Positions 46,329 through 55,098 of a stretch of DNA of 64,000 nt are shown in pieces (position 1 is the stretch's first letter; each line of letters opens with the position of its first letter). This DNA is from Comamonadaceae bacterium (lineage in GTDB: Bacteria; Pseudomonadota; Gammaproteobacteria; Burkholderiales; Burkholderiaceae_C). Where the stretch lies: the NCBI GenBank assembly GCA_947445115.1, contig CANFCG010000010.1, forward strand, positions 1 to 64,000, given 5' to 3'. The notes below the pieces were generated by a model. That model was not told the origin of the DNA and ran no database searches. It saw nothing but the letters and a program-made list of their open reading frames with translations. The position numbers were made by a program, and so were the translations under genes.

Positions 46329-47513
46329 CTAGACTTTTAAAAATTTAGCCGGAGGAAGTTGCTCGCAGACTGGCGCCGCAATAAAGTTCCCCTGAAGGAG
46401 CTGTATTCCTTCCTCACAAAGCCACCTATATTCCGCCTCGGACTCAATACTTTTTGCAATCAAATCTATCCCCAAATCCGTGCAGGTTTGCAATACACCT
46501 CTCACAATTGCTTGGCGAGATCCATTGCTATGAATATCGCGAATTAGCTGCGCTGTCAACGACACCATATGCGGATTTAAAGACTCCAGCAAGCTAAGGG
46601 CCGCCTTTCCGGCGCCAAAATGATCGATCGAAATCTTGAGACCAGCCCCACGAAAATCTTCGAGGATTTTTGAAAATTTATCCAAATCACCAACCATTGC
46701 GTCATGGTCGATTTCAAAAATAATCTTGTTTTCAGGTATGCCAAGCCTCTTTGCCTCTTCAAGAATACTCGCCAATGACTCGCGCGCCGCATCTATGCGA
46801 TAAGTTTTGAACTTTAAGAAAATATCACAATCCAAGCCTAATTTGGATGCTATTTGCAATGCCTTAGCTTGATGCGCTGTTTCAAATTGCGCCCATTCTT
46901 GTGCATTGGCATCAACTGGCATTTCCAATAATGAAGCTGCATTTTGAGTTGCAATGATGGCCTCATATGCCACAATCTTCGACTCAGAAGTGTCTATGAT
47001 GGGTTGAAAAGCAAAAGAGATTTTGGGTTGGTTGATTGATTCAGTAGCTGGACTCAGCGGAATCACGGGCGCGGAAAAACTAACTTTTGAGCGCCACCTT
47101 CCTTCGCGAAATACATTTAAAAGCTTCTTAGCCCGTCCAGCATTCACTTGTTGAAAGACGGATCCTTGACCAAAAAAATCATTCTGCCCCATGATTTCCG
47201 ACGCGTCACCTTGGGTTATTTTCGCGTATCCCATGGTCCATTCGGCAAAGGCGCGTTGAATAATAGGCTCTCGAATAATGGCCACCACATTTTTATGTCT
47301 GTGATCTTGCTCTATCGTATGGAACAAGGCATCCACAGCAAGCGGCGAGCCCTCTAATATTTGAAAAAAACTACCGTTTTCAAAAAGTAGCATGCCTGTG
47401 ATGCCTAGGCGCGTATTCGTTGCTCTTGCTTTCTGAAGCAACTCGGTCAAATCATGATCTTGAAAATCAACAGTCGCAGCACTTGTGTAAATGATATGAA
47501 TTAACGAAGACAT
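46329..47513 (-). CDS. BLUF blue-light receptor fused to a degenerate EAL domain
   Basis: A 394-aa protein. Residues 1-97 form a BLUF flavin domain with every key residue of AppA at identical spacing: Tyr9, Asn33, Gln51, Trp92 and Met94. Residues ~170-390 are an EAL domain that has lost its active site: EAI for EAL, IDHFGAG for IDDFGxG, MVSLT for the IKID lysine, AKSIES for AEGVES, and no GRP. The layout equals E. coli BluF (YcgF), a light-dependent protein-binding regulator, rather than the active enzyme BlrP1. It is the first gene of a two-gene operon with an active EAL protein. AAGGAA precedes the ATG. Confidence 0.94.
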   Translation of the reverse strand: MSSLIHIIYTSAATVDFQDHDLTELLQKARATNTRLGITGMLLFENGSFFQILEGSPLAVDALFHTIEQDHRHKNVVAIIREPIIQRAFAEWTMGYAKITQGDASEIMGQNDFFGQGSVFQQVNAGRAKKLLNVFREGRWRSKVSFSAPVIPLSPATESINQPKISFAFQPIIDTSESKIVAYEAIIATQNAASLLEMPVDANAQEWAQFETAHQAKALQIASKLGLDCDIFLKFKTYRIDAARESLASILEEAKRLGIPENKIIFEIDHDAMVGDLDKFSKILEDFRGAGLKISIDHFGAGKAALSLLESLNPHMVSLTAQLIRDIHSNGSRQAIVRGVLQTCTDLGIDLIAKSIESEAEYRWLCEEGIQLLQGNFIAAPVCEQLPPAKFLKV

Positions 47514-47534
47514 AAGTTTCCTTTATGAATGTTT

Positions 47535-47562
47535 TATATAGAATACTTGCGAGCCAAGTTAA
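47535..47562 (-). promoter_or_regulatory. Candidate promoter of the BLUF-EAL operon
   Basis: Read leftward, TTAACT (-35) and TATATA (-10) are separated by 16 nt, ending about 21 nt before the start codon. The motif match is modest and the leader would be very short. Confidence 0.35.
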
Positions 47563-47630
47563 ATGATTAGACACACAATTGTAATAACGCTTACTTGAAT
47601 TCAATGCTATCTTTAATAGAAATCAGACAC

Positions 47631-47669
47631 AAAAAAACCCCACGGAAGCAAGCTTCAATGAGGTTTTTA
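47631..47669 (-). terminator. Terminator downstream of tRNA-Ser
   Basis: Stem formed by AAAAACC / GGTTTTT with an inner GAAGC / GCTTC pairing. On the minus strand it ends in a run of T. It would end transcripts that come from livJ and the tRNA gene. Confidence 0.75.
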
Positions 47670-47695
47670 CGAGCCGCTTACGCCGACTAATCTAC

Positions 47696-47785
47696 TGGCG
47701 GAGAAAGCGGGATTCGAACCCGCGGAGGGTATAACCCCTCGCACGCTTTCCAGGCGTGTGACTTAAACCGCTCATCCATCTCTCC
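47696..47785 (-). tRNA. tRNA-Ser (anticodon GGA)
   Basis: On the minus strand a 90-nt class II tRNA: acceptor stem GGAGAGA paired with TTTCTCC, discriminator G, encoded CCA, an anticodon stem-loop CACGC-CTGGAAA-GCGTG giving anticodon GGA, a long variable arm (GAGGGGTTATACCCTC) and the T arm GCGGGTTCGAATCCCGC. It reads UCC and UCU codons. It lies 17 nt downstream of the livJ-type gene and just before a terminator. Confidence 0.95.
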
Positions 47786-47802
47786 AGTAGGCCAATTGTA
47801 AC

Positions 47803-48942
47803 TTAGCGCACCACAGCAATCTGTTCGCGCTTGCCAGCTTTATAGGTGTAGAGCGTTAAAGCGCCATTTTTGATGTCGCCTTTTTCGTCAAAAGTGATCG
47901 TACCCGTCACGCCTTTGTAGCCTTCGGTCTTAGCGAGCACGGGCAGGTACTTAGCTGGATCGGCGGAGCCCGCTTTTTGCATTGCCGTCGCCATCACCAT
48001 TACAGCGTCATAAACATAGGGTGCGTACACCTTTACTTCGGTATTGTTTTTGGCTTTGAAGTCAGCAGAGAACTTATCCATTGCGGCTTTGCCTTCGCCC
48101 TCTACGCCGCCTGCTTCAGCGCAAACGACTTGTCCGTCTTCCATGCCATCAGCAGCAAGTTTTGGTAGCTCGGTGGTGCAGATGCCATCACCACCCAAGA
48201 ACTTAACCTTCAAACCCAATTGCTTAGCTTGCTTGAGCATCGGACCCGCAACAGCATCCATACCGCCAAAGAAGAGCACGTCGGGATTAGAGGCTTTGAG
48301 CTTGGTCAAAATCGCCATGAAATCTGTGCCCTTGTCCGTCGTGAACTCGTGCCCAACTAGCTTGCCGCCTTTGGCAGTCACCGCTTTTTCAAATTCCTCG
48401 GCAACACCTTGGCCATAAGCCGTGCGGTCATCAATCACAGCAATCGATTGCCCTTTGAGCGTTTCAACCGCATAGCGGCCGAGCGTTCCACCCAAATGTA
48501 CATCGTCAGCCACCACGCGGAAGGTTGTTTTGTAGCCTTGACGTGTGAACTTAGGATTGGTTGCCGATGGTGAAATTTGCGGAATACCTGCTTCTGAATA
48601 AATTTTCGATGCTGGAATAGAGGTACCTGAATTCAAGTGGCCAATCACGCCATTCACTTTGGCATCCACCAGCTTTTGTGCGGCAGCTGTGCCTTGCTTT
48701 GGATCAGCAGCATCGTCTTCTGCAATGAGTGAGAACTTGACCACTTTGTCGCCAATTTTGAAGTCTTGCGCATTCAAGGTATCAATTGCCATACGTGCGC
48801 CAAATTCATTGTCTTTACCCAAGTGGGCAATTGAGCCGCTGGTGGGCGCAACGTGGCCGATTTTGATGGTGTCATCTTTTTTGCCGCAAGCTGCAAGCAA
48901 AACGATGGCGCTCATAGCAACAAGAGTCAGTTTGGTTTTCAT
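47803..48942 (-). CDS. livJ: Branched-chain amino acid ABC transporter binding lipoprotein (LivJ/LivK type)
   Basis: A 379-aa type I periplasmic binding protein. The signal peptide ends in a lipobox (LLAAC-G; Cys19), so it is probably a lipoprotein. Family landmarks are IKIGHVAPTSGSIAHLGKDN, VNGVIGHLNSGTSIPASKIY and VFFGGMDAVAGPMLKQ-type segments. It should deliver leucine, isoleucine, valine or related amino acids to a LivHMGF system. No permease adjoins it here. It lies 37 nt downstream of holC on the same strand. Confidence 0.93.
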   Translation of the reverse strand: MKTKLTLVAMSAIVLLAACGKKDDTIKIGHVAPTSGSIAHLGKDNEFGARMAIDTLNAQDFKIGDKVVKFSLIAEDDAADPKQGTAAAQKLVDAKVNGVIGHLNSGTSIPASKIYSEAGIPQISPSATNPKFTRQGYKTTFRVVADDVHLGGTLGRYAVETLKGQSIAVIDDRTAYGQGVAEEFEKAVTAKGGKLVGHEFTTDKGTDFMAILTKLKASNPDVLFFGGMDAVAGPMLKQAKQLGLKVKFLGGDGICTTELPKLAADGMEDGQVVCAEAGGVEGEGKAAMDKFSADFKAKNNTEVKVYAPYVYDAVMVMATAMQKAGSADPAKYLPVLAKTEGYKGVTGTITFDEKGDIKNGALTLYTYKAGKREQIAVVR

Positions 48943-48979
48943 GGGTCTAGGCTTCTCAGTAGTTAAAACTGAGATTGTC

Positions 48980-49420
48980 CTAATTTTTTGCGTCGTGGTG
49001 CGTCAGGGGATACCCTCGTTGTTTGTAATGTCCCCAGCGCTTACGAGCCTCGACTTTGGCACCCTCCATTTGCGGCACGATTTCAATCAAACGCTCAAAA
49101 CGCTCAAAACCAACGGGTTGTGCATCGCCCAAATAAATCAAAAATCCTGCGTGTTTTTCTGCAAGCGTATTGATTTGATCTACCGTTGCCAGCCAAACAT
49201 TGACCTTTTCATCAGAGACCTCATCTGCTTCTTCGCCAACAAAAGCATGCGGAATAAAGTCGACGTCCGAAAACGACCAAAGCGCCCCATCCAAATCCTC
49301 CAACCAATCTTGCTCGCCCACAACGAGGACAGGTTTTTCTTGTTGCCAAGCTTTTTTAACTAATCGGCAAACGTAATGCTGGGTATCGGCAACGTTAAAG
49401 TGAAAACTGATATTCGTCAT
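48980..49420 (-). CDS. holC: DNA polymerase III chi subunit HolC
   Basis: A 146-aa protein whose opening MTNISFHFNVADTQHYVCRL and CRLVKKAWQQEKPVLVVGE are characteristic of HolC. WSFSDVDFIPHAFVG and the FERFERLIEIVP segment near the C-terminus also fit. Chi links the clamp loader to single-strand-binding protein. The start overlaps the pepA stop as ATGA. The pepA-holC neighbourhood is widely conserved in proteobacteria, which supports the call. Confidence 0.93.
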   Translation of the reverse strand: MTNISFHFNVADTQHYVCRLVKKAWQQEKPVLVVGEQDWLEDLDGALWSFSDVDFIPHAFVGEEADEVSDEKVNVWLATVDQINTLAEKHAGFLIYLGDAQPVGFERFERLIEIVPQMEGAKVEARKRWGHYKQRGYPLTHHDAKN

Positions 49421-50904
49421 TTAGCCAACAACCATTCCAGCAACAAGCCCACAGGCCGCGCGGTTGCGCCCTTCTCTTTACCGCCCTTCCAGGCCACGCC
49501 TGCAATATCTAAGTGCGCCCAAGGGAAGGCAGCTTCTCCGCTTGCGCCTTTAGCTTTGGTAAATCGCTCTAAAAACTTCGCCGCCGTCACCGCCCCACCG
49601 CCTGGTGGAGCAATGTTGGCCACATCCGCAAAATTGCTCTTTAATCCCTCGCCGTATTCGTCATCCAGCGGCATGCGCCAAGCCAAATCGAGCGCCCGCT
49701 CACCCGCTTTAAGCAAGGCGTCCGCCAGCGCATCGTCCGTGCTAAACAAGCCTGCCCGCACGGAGCCAAGCGCTACACCGCAAGCGCCAGTCAGCGTGGC
49801 AATGTCCACCACGGCAGCGGGTTTGAAACGCTTGGCATAGCTAAGTGCATCGTTCAAAATAAGGCGACCTTCAGCGTCAGTGTTCAGCACTTCAATCGTT
49901 TGCCCGTCCATTGCAGTGACCACATCACCAGGTTTGGTGGCGTGACCACTTGGCATGTTTTCGGTTGCGGGAATGAGTCCAATCACGTTCAGCTTAGGTT
50001 TGAGCTCTGCCAGCGCTCGAAACGTACCCAGCACCGAAGCTGCACCGCACATGTCGAATTTCATTTCATCCATGCCTGCGCCGCCCTTGAGTGAAATACC
50101 GCCTGTGTCAAACGTGACACCTTTGCCAATCAACACCGTCGGCGCAGTCGTTTTTGCGCCGCCCATGTACTTGAGCACGATGAAACGCAGCGGCTCATTC
50201 GACCCACGTGCAACTGAGGCAAACGATCCCATGCCGAGCTTGTCCACATCTTTAGGGCCTAGCACTTCGCAAAGCACCACTGAGTGTGCCTTAGCGAGCG
50301 ATTTGGCAGCCTCACCCAATAACGTCGGAGTCGCAAAATTGGCAGGTCGATTCGCCCACTCTTTGGCAAAATCTTGACCAGCCACCAGCGCCTGTCCGTG
50401 AGCGAAAGCGGTTTTAGCTTTTGCCGCGTCCACCGCGCCAATCGTCACTTGAGCCAGTGCGCGCCCCGATTTGTCTTTTGTCGCCGAGCCTTTGGTCACG
50501 GTGTAAACATAGGTCGCGTCCGCGATGGCTTGCATCACGATCGGTAGATATTGACTTTGCGAATCCTCGCCCAAGCACACCGTAAGCTTTTTCACAGATC
50601 GACCTTTAAGCGCAGCCATACCCGCGTTCATTGCATCGCGAACATCTTTGGCTGAGCCTTTACCAGCAGACATGAGGACTGCTACACGGCTTGATACGCC
50701 TGCGGGCATATAGATGCTCAAAGTCTTACCAGCTTTGTTTTCGAAATCATTTGAAACCAAAGCCTGTTGCACGACGCTGTCCCAAGGCCAAATGGTTTTA
50801 GAAACAGCTTTTGCGTCTAACTTGCTTGGCAACAAAATTAAAAGCGCATCTGATTTTTCGGTACAAGCTTGGGCGAAGGAGAGGGTTTTTAGTTGAATTT
50901 TCAT
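49417..50904 (-). CDS. pepA: Leucyl aminopeptidase PepA
   Basis: A 495-aa M17 metallo-aminopeptidase. The signature NTDAEGRLILND and the metal-binding segment IGKGVTFDTGGISLKGGAG with FDMCGAASVLG are intact. It removes N-terminal residues from peptides as a hexamer; in E. coli the same protein also acts as a DNA-binding cofactor of Xer recombination. The length is normal. It is translationally coupled to holC and divergent from the caspase-like gene (122 nt between starts). Confidence 0.97.
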   Translation of the reverse strand: MKIQLKTLSFAQACTEKSDALLILLPSKLDAKAVSKTIWPWDSVVQQALVSNDFENKAGKTLSIYMPAGVSSRVAVLMSAGKGSAKDVRDAMNAGMAALKGRSVKKLTVCLGEDSQSQYLPIVMQAIADATYVYTVTKGSATKDKSGRALAQVTIGAVDAAKAKTAFAHGQALVAGQDFAKEWANRPANFATPTLLGEAAKSLAKAHSVVLCEVLGPKDVDKLGMGSFASVARGSNEPLRFIVLKYMGGAKTTAPTVLIGKGVTFDTGGISLKGGAGMDEMKFDMCGAASVLGTFRALAELKPKLNVIGLIPATENMPSGHATKPGDVVTAMDGQTIEVLNTDAEGRLILNDALSYAKRFKPAAVVDIATLTGACGVALGSVRAGLFSTDDALADALLKAGERALDLAWRMPLDDEYGEGLKSNFADVANIAPPGGGAVTAAKFLERFTKAKGASGEAAFPWAHLDIAGVAWKGGKEKGATARPVGLLLEWLLAK

Positions 50905-51026
50905 ATTGCTAATGTTATCGCAGCTAACGCTGAGTAATCGGCCATCATGTGATTTTTACCATCGTAGAATTAATTATTCCGATGAAAATGATGACTAAAC
51001 TTTAAAAACTAAAGAAAGACTTGAAA

Positions 51027-52604
51027 ATGAATGTTCAGCCCAAATCATTTAGCATTCAAAAAATGCTCCGTTCATTGGTCTTTATGGGTGTTGCTTTAAC
51101 TTTAGGCGCAGCTGCACAGGCACCTACTGATTTACGAATTGCTTTAGTCATTGGTAACTCTGCTTATCCAGGTCGAATGGCACTCACCAATCCAGCGAAC
51201 GATGCAACAGCGATGAGTGCCGCATTGAAAAGTATGGGCTTTACCGTTATCGAGGCCAAAGATGCAAGCCGAGCGCAAATGGAAGATGCCATCCAACAAA
51301 TGTTCTCGCGCTTAAAAGGCAAGCAAGGCATTGGAATGCTTTATTACGCAGGGCATGGACTACAGGTCGATTGGAAAAACTATATGGTTCCTGTTGATGC
51401 CAAGCTCCAATCAAGCAAAGATGTGCCAACTCAAACTGTCGATGTGGGTGATGTCATTGAAGCTCTAAAAGCCGCAGGAAGTCGCATGAATGTCATCGTG
51501 CTTGATGCCTGCCGCGATAACCCTTTTGCAGAAAAAGGCGTGAAAGGTCTTGCTCCAGTCGATGCGCCTGTTGGAACTTTTTTAGCGTATGCGACTGCGC
51601 CAGGTAATGTTGCTGAAGATGGCACTGGAAGCAATGGCCTCTATACCAAGCATCTATTAGCAGAATTGCAAAAACCCGTTGGCATCGAAAATGTCTTTAA
51701 ACGTGTGCGTTTGAATGTGCGCAAGGAAAGCGAAGGTCGCCAAATCCCTTGGGAGAGCACGAGCTTAGAAGAAGATTTTTCTTTTGCGGCAAATAAGCCG
51801 ATTACTGTTGCCAACAAAGAAGCCAAGCGCGAAGCTGATTTTTCTGAACAAAAAACTGCGTGGGACAAAATCAAAGACTCAACGAATGTGAATGATTTTT
51901 ATGATTTTTTAACAAAGTATCCCAGCGGCTTGATTGCTGAAATTGCGCAAGTGCGGCTAGAAAAATTAAACCCTGTCACCAACCTTGCAATAACAGAATC
52001 CAACCAAAACGCCTCTGATTACAAGCAACTACGAAATTTCAAAGTTGGCGATAGCTGGAGAACGTCTTACACGATTTATCAAAGAGACATGAAAACTGTT
52101 GGCACACAGTTTGACATTATTCACACGATCGAAAAACAAGTGGGAGACAACTTGGTCATCAAAGAAAGCCCACAAGGATTTTTAATGCCGAGCAGAACCT
52201 CCATCATCACACCAGAAGGGGCTTTGGTGTCTATTAAACAATTTATGACGGCAGATACTGAGTACTCCCCTCCTGCTGCGCAACTACCAGCAAAGCAATT
52301 GCAAGTTGGCTATAAATCGACCGCACGAGTGGAGTTTAAATCTAGCGGCTCTAGCAAGGAAGTGGGGGATTTTGAAATGCACGTCACCAAGAAAGAAAAA
52401 GTGCGCGTGCCCTTGGGTGAATTCGAGAGCTATCTGGTTGAAAGAGTTGAAAATAGTCGCGGCGGCCTTTTCAAAAACTCGACGGACACCATTAGAACTA
52501 AGGCATGGTTTCGTGGCGATTTACGAATACCTCTAAAGAATGAAATTTTTTGGAGCACAAATGGCCGTGCTATCCAAGAACTCATCTCTGTTAATTTAAA
52601 TTAA
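51027..52604 (+). CDS. Secreted caspase-like (peptidase C14) protein with unknown C-terminal domain
   Basis: A 525-aa protein. A signal peptide or N-terminal anchor (about residues 10-32; ending AAAQA) precedes a caspase-fold domain (about 35-270) with the catalytic pair His110 (YYAGHGLQ) and Cys162 (LDACRDNPF), as in bacterial metacaspases. A charged linker follows (about 270-335), then a beta-rich domain (about 335-525; [50 protein letters not shown]) resembling DUF3108-like lipocalin-type folds. Substrates are unknown; metacaspases usually cut after Arg/Lys. ATG 51027 is preferred to a TTG two codons upstream. Convergent with ygiQ (4-nt overlap). Confidence 0.85.
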   Translation: MNVQPKSFSIQKMLRSLVFMGVALTLGAAAQAPTDLRIALVIGNSAYPGRMALTNPANDATAMSAALKSMGFTVIEAKDASRAQMEDAIQQMFSRLKGKQGIGMLYYAGHGLQVDWKNYMVPVDAKLQSSKDVPTQTVDVGDVIEALKAAGSRMNVIVLDACRDNPFAEKGVKGLAPVDAPVGTFLAYATAPGNVAEDGTGSNGLYTKHLLAELQKPVGIENVFKRVRLNVRKESEGRQIPWESTSLEEDFSFAANKPITVANKEAKREADFSEQKTAWDKIKDSTNVNDFYDFLTKYPSGLIAEIAQVRLEKLNPVTNLAITESNQNASDYKQLRNFKVGDSWRTSYTIYQRDMKTVGTQFDIIHTIEKQVGDNLVIKESPQGFLMPSRTSIITPEGALVSIKQFMTADTEYSPPAAQLPAKQLQVGYKSTARVEFKSSGSSKEVGDFEMHVTKKEKVRVPLGEFESYLVERVENSRGGLFKNSTDTIRTKAWFRGDLRIPLKNEIFWSTNGRAIQELISVNLN

Positions 52605-55012
52605 TCTTTGCGCCTAGGGGGCAATCCAGTGTGCTGCGTTAGCAGCCGCCCTTTTACAGGCGCTGAAGGTTTAGCAACAACAGTCGAATTCTTCTTCCGC
52701 GCCGACGTATACGTGCCATCTGTCACAGGTTGCCACGTCGGAATCAAATGCTGTTTGCCGTTACCAATCAAATCCGCACGTCCCATCGTTTTGAGCGCAT
52801 CGCGCAGTAGAGGCCAATTGTTGGCATCGTGATATCTGAGGAAAGCCTTATGCAGCCTACGCTGACGCTCGCCTTTGACGATCTCGACCGTCTCCGAATC
52901 TCGCGTGATTTTGCGCAGCGGATTGCGATTGCTGTGGTACATCGCCGTCGCCGTTGCCATGGGGCTTGGGTAGAAAGTCTGCACTTGGTCGGCACGGAAA
53001 CCATTCTTTTTTAGCCACACGGCAAGATTCATCATGTCCTCGTCCCGCGTGCCAGGATGCGCGGCAATGAAGTACGGAATCAGGTACTGCTTCTTACCTG
53101 CCTCGGCGCTGTACTTTTCAAACATTTGTTTGAACTTATCGTAGCTGCCAATGCCGGGCTTCATCATTTTGGAGAGCGGCCCTTCTTGCGTGTGTTCAGG
53201 TGCAATCTTGAGGTAGCCGCCTACGTGATGCGTGACGAGCTCTTTCACGTACTCGGGTGACTTGACCGCTAGGTCGTAACGCAGCCCCGAGCCAATCAAA
53301 ATTTTCTTCACGCCTTTGAGCTCCCTCGCACGGCGGTACATGTGGATGAGGCTGCTGTGGTCGGTATTGAGATTAGAGCAAATGCCGGGGTAAACGCACG
53401 AGGGCTTGCGGCAAGCGCTTTCAATTTCAGGCGATTTGCAGCCGATGCGGTACATGTTGGCCGTAGGGCCGCCTAGGTCGGAGACCACGCCAGTAAAGCC
53501 TTTGACAGTATCACGCATGGCTTCAATCTCACGAATGACGGAGTCTTCGGAGCGACTTTGAATGATGCGACCTTCGTGCTCGGTGATCGAGCAAAACGTA
53601 CAACCGCCAAAGCAGCCGCGCATGATGTTGACGCTAAAACGGATCATTTCCCAAGCGGGGATTTTGGTGTCTCCGTCGTGCGAGCCTGCTGCATCTGCAT
53701 AGCTGGGGTGCGGGCTACGCGCATAAGGCAAATCGAACACGTGATCCATTTCAGCCGTGGTGAGCGGAATCGGCGGCGGGTTAATCCACACGTCTTTGGA
53801 TGTGATGCCATCACCATGGAGCTGCACCAAGGCGCGTGCGTTGCCGGGATTGGTCTCAAGGTGCAGCACGCGATTGGCGTGGGCGTAGAGGACGGGGTCT
53901 TTGGCGACTGCCTCAAAGCTTGGGAGGCGAATGACGCTGGTGTCGCGTTTGAGTTTGACTAGGGGGTTGCGTTGGAAGGTGAGTGGTTTGATGGATGGGT
54001 TAATTTCCGCTTCGGGGAGACCCCCTTTTTCCGCTGGAGCGGACATTTTCCCTATTGCCATAGGGGCAATCATGGCAGCGGCATCGGTATTAGATCGCCC
54101 CTGCGCAATAGGGGAGATGCCACCGCGAGGTGACAGAGGGGTGGTATTTCCCCCATCTTTCACGCACTCCCCGCCCTGCTCTCGCGCCAAGTCCGAGCTC
54201 ATCATGTACGGGTTCACGACCTGTTCGATGCGGCCTGGGGTGTCGATATCGGTGGAGTCGATCTCTGTCCATGCTGCATCGCCAGAAGCCAAGTACGGCG
54301 TGGCTTTGCGAACGAACGCTGTTCCGCGGATGTCGGTAATCGTCTCTATCGGCTCACGCTTAGCAAGGCGATGCGCAATCTCAATGATGGCGCGCTCGGC
54401 ATTACCGTAGAGCAGTAAATCGGCCTTGGCATCGACCAGCACTGAACGGCGAACTTTGTCGCTCCAGTAGTCGTAATGCGCAATACGGCGCAAGCTGGCT
54501 TCAATGCCGCCCAGCACAAGCGGCACTTCGGGGAAGGCTTCTTTGCAGCGCTGTGCATAGACCAAAGCGGCGCGGTCAGGGCGTTTGCCGCCTAAGCCGC
54601 CGGGGGTGTAGGCATCGTCGCTTCTGATTTTCCTGTCCGCCGTGTAGCGATTAATCATGGAGTCCATGTTGCCTGCGCTCACGCCCCAAAAGAGATTAGG
54701 CTTGCCAAGCGCTTTGAAAGCCTCGGCAGAATTCCAATCAGGCTGGCAAATCAAACCGACTCGGAAGCCTTGCTGCTCAAGGGTTCGGCCAATAACGGCC
54801 ATGCCAAAACTGGGGTGATCAACATACGCATCGCCGCACACAATAATGATGTCGCACGAGTCCCAGCCGAGCACGTCCATCTCGGCACGTGACATAGGCA
54901 AAAACTTCGCCACGCCAAAACGCTTCGCCCAAAATGGGCGGTAGGACGTTAGGGGCTTGGCGTCGCGCGGGAAGAGAGAGACGTCAGCGAAGACGGGGGC
55001 GTGGGCGGACAT
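52601..55012 (-). CDS. YgiQ-family radical SAM protein with in-frame insertion
   Basis: An 803-aa member of the YgiQ (UPF0313) family of radical-SAM enzymes with a B12-binding-like N-terminal region ([20 protein letters not shown]). The cluster cysteines are in [34 protein letters not shown] and the C-terminal [20 protein letters not shown] are typical. Compared with the E. coli protein (about 740 aa), residues ~280-340 hold a low-complexity insert ([38 protein letters not shown]) encoded by a hairpin-rich DNA segment. The physiological reaction of YgiQ is not established. Confidence 0.92.
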   Translation of the reverse strand: MSAHAPVFADVSLFPRDAKPLTSYRPFWAKRFGVAKFLPMSRAEMDVLGWDSCDIIIVCGDAYVDHPSFGMAVIGRTLEQQGFRVGLICQPDWNSAEAFKALGKPNLFWGVSAGNMDSMINRYTADRKIRSDDAYTPGGLGGKRPDRAALVYAQRCKEAFPEVPLVLGGIEASLRRIAHYDYWSDKVRRSVLVDAKADLLLYGNAERAIIEIAHRLAKREPIETITDIRGTAFVRKATPYLASGDAAWTEIDSTDIDTPGRIEQVVNPYMMSSDLAREQGGECVKDGGNTTPLSPRGGISPIAQGRSNTDAAAMIAPMAIGKMSAPAEKGGLPEAEINPSIKPLTFQRNPLVKLKRDTSVIRLPSFEAVAKDPVLYAHANRVLHLETNPGNARALVQLHGDGITSKDVWINPPPIPLTTAEMDHVFDLPYARSPHPSYADAAGSHDGDTKIPAWEMIRFSVNIMRGCFGGCTFCSITEHEGRIIQSRSEDSVIREIEAMRDTVKGFTGVVSDLGGPTANMYRIGCKSPEIESACRKPSCVYPGICSNLNTDHSSLIHMYRRARELKGVKKILIGSGLRYDLAVKSPEYVKELVTHHVGGYLKIAPEHTQEGPLSKMMKPGIGSYDKFKQMFEKYSAEAGKKQYLIPYFIAAHPGTRDEDMMNLAVWLKKNGFRADQVQTFYPSPMATATAMYHSNRNPLRKITRDSETVEIVKGERQRRLHKAFLRYHDANNWPLLRDALKTMGRADLIGNGKQHLIPTWQPVTDGTYTSARKKNSTVVAKPSAPVKGRLLTQHTGLPPRRKD
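54008..54155. repeat. Array of small hairpins inserted in ygiQ
   Basis: Four palindromes follow each other: TCCGCTGGAGCGGA (54030-54043), CCCTATTGCCATAGGG (54050-54065), CCCCTGCGCAATAGGGG (54098-54114) and CACCGCGAGGTG (54121-54132). Homopurine/homopyrimidine tracts flank them (GGGGAGACCCCC at 54014, ATTTCCCCC at 54147). The run resembles interspersed palindromic repeats that settle in reading frames without breaking them. Confidence 0.65.
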
Positions 55013-55098
55013 GCTCTCATTGTAAGGGTCTACCCGCGCCTATCACCACACAATCAATTTTGTCTGTCATCGCTTTAAGTATCGTTTACCATCGAAAT

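Noticed and set aside
47514-47785. Integration site at tRNA-Ser for the polysaccharide locus
   Set aside because: No direct repeat of the tRNA 3' end and no integrase were found; the locus also ends with a terminator and the BLUF promoter region rather than mobile genes.
49960-49985. CGGTTGCGGGAATGAG in pepA considered as a fifth palindromic repeat
   Set aside because: The left arm is missing and the sequence encodes conserved PepA residues; chance similarity to one half of the repeat.
53901-54410. Plus-strand open frame of 169 codons opposite ygiQ
   Set aside because: It overlaps the hairpin-rich insert and the radical-SAM coding region; the composition is shadow-like.
51027-55012. Caspase-like gene next to a radical-SAM gene considered as an antiphage system
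   Set aside because: The caspase has an export signal and no TPR, CHAT or gasdermin partner. The radical-SAM neighbour is an ordinary YgiQ homologue, not a viperin, and the two genes are convergent.
54934-55098. N-terminal extension of the first chromate-transporter subunit
   Set aside because: The extra 55 residues (Arg/Gly-rich) are antisense to ygiQ and its promoter region; family homology begins at the ATG at 55099.
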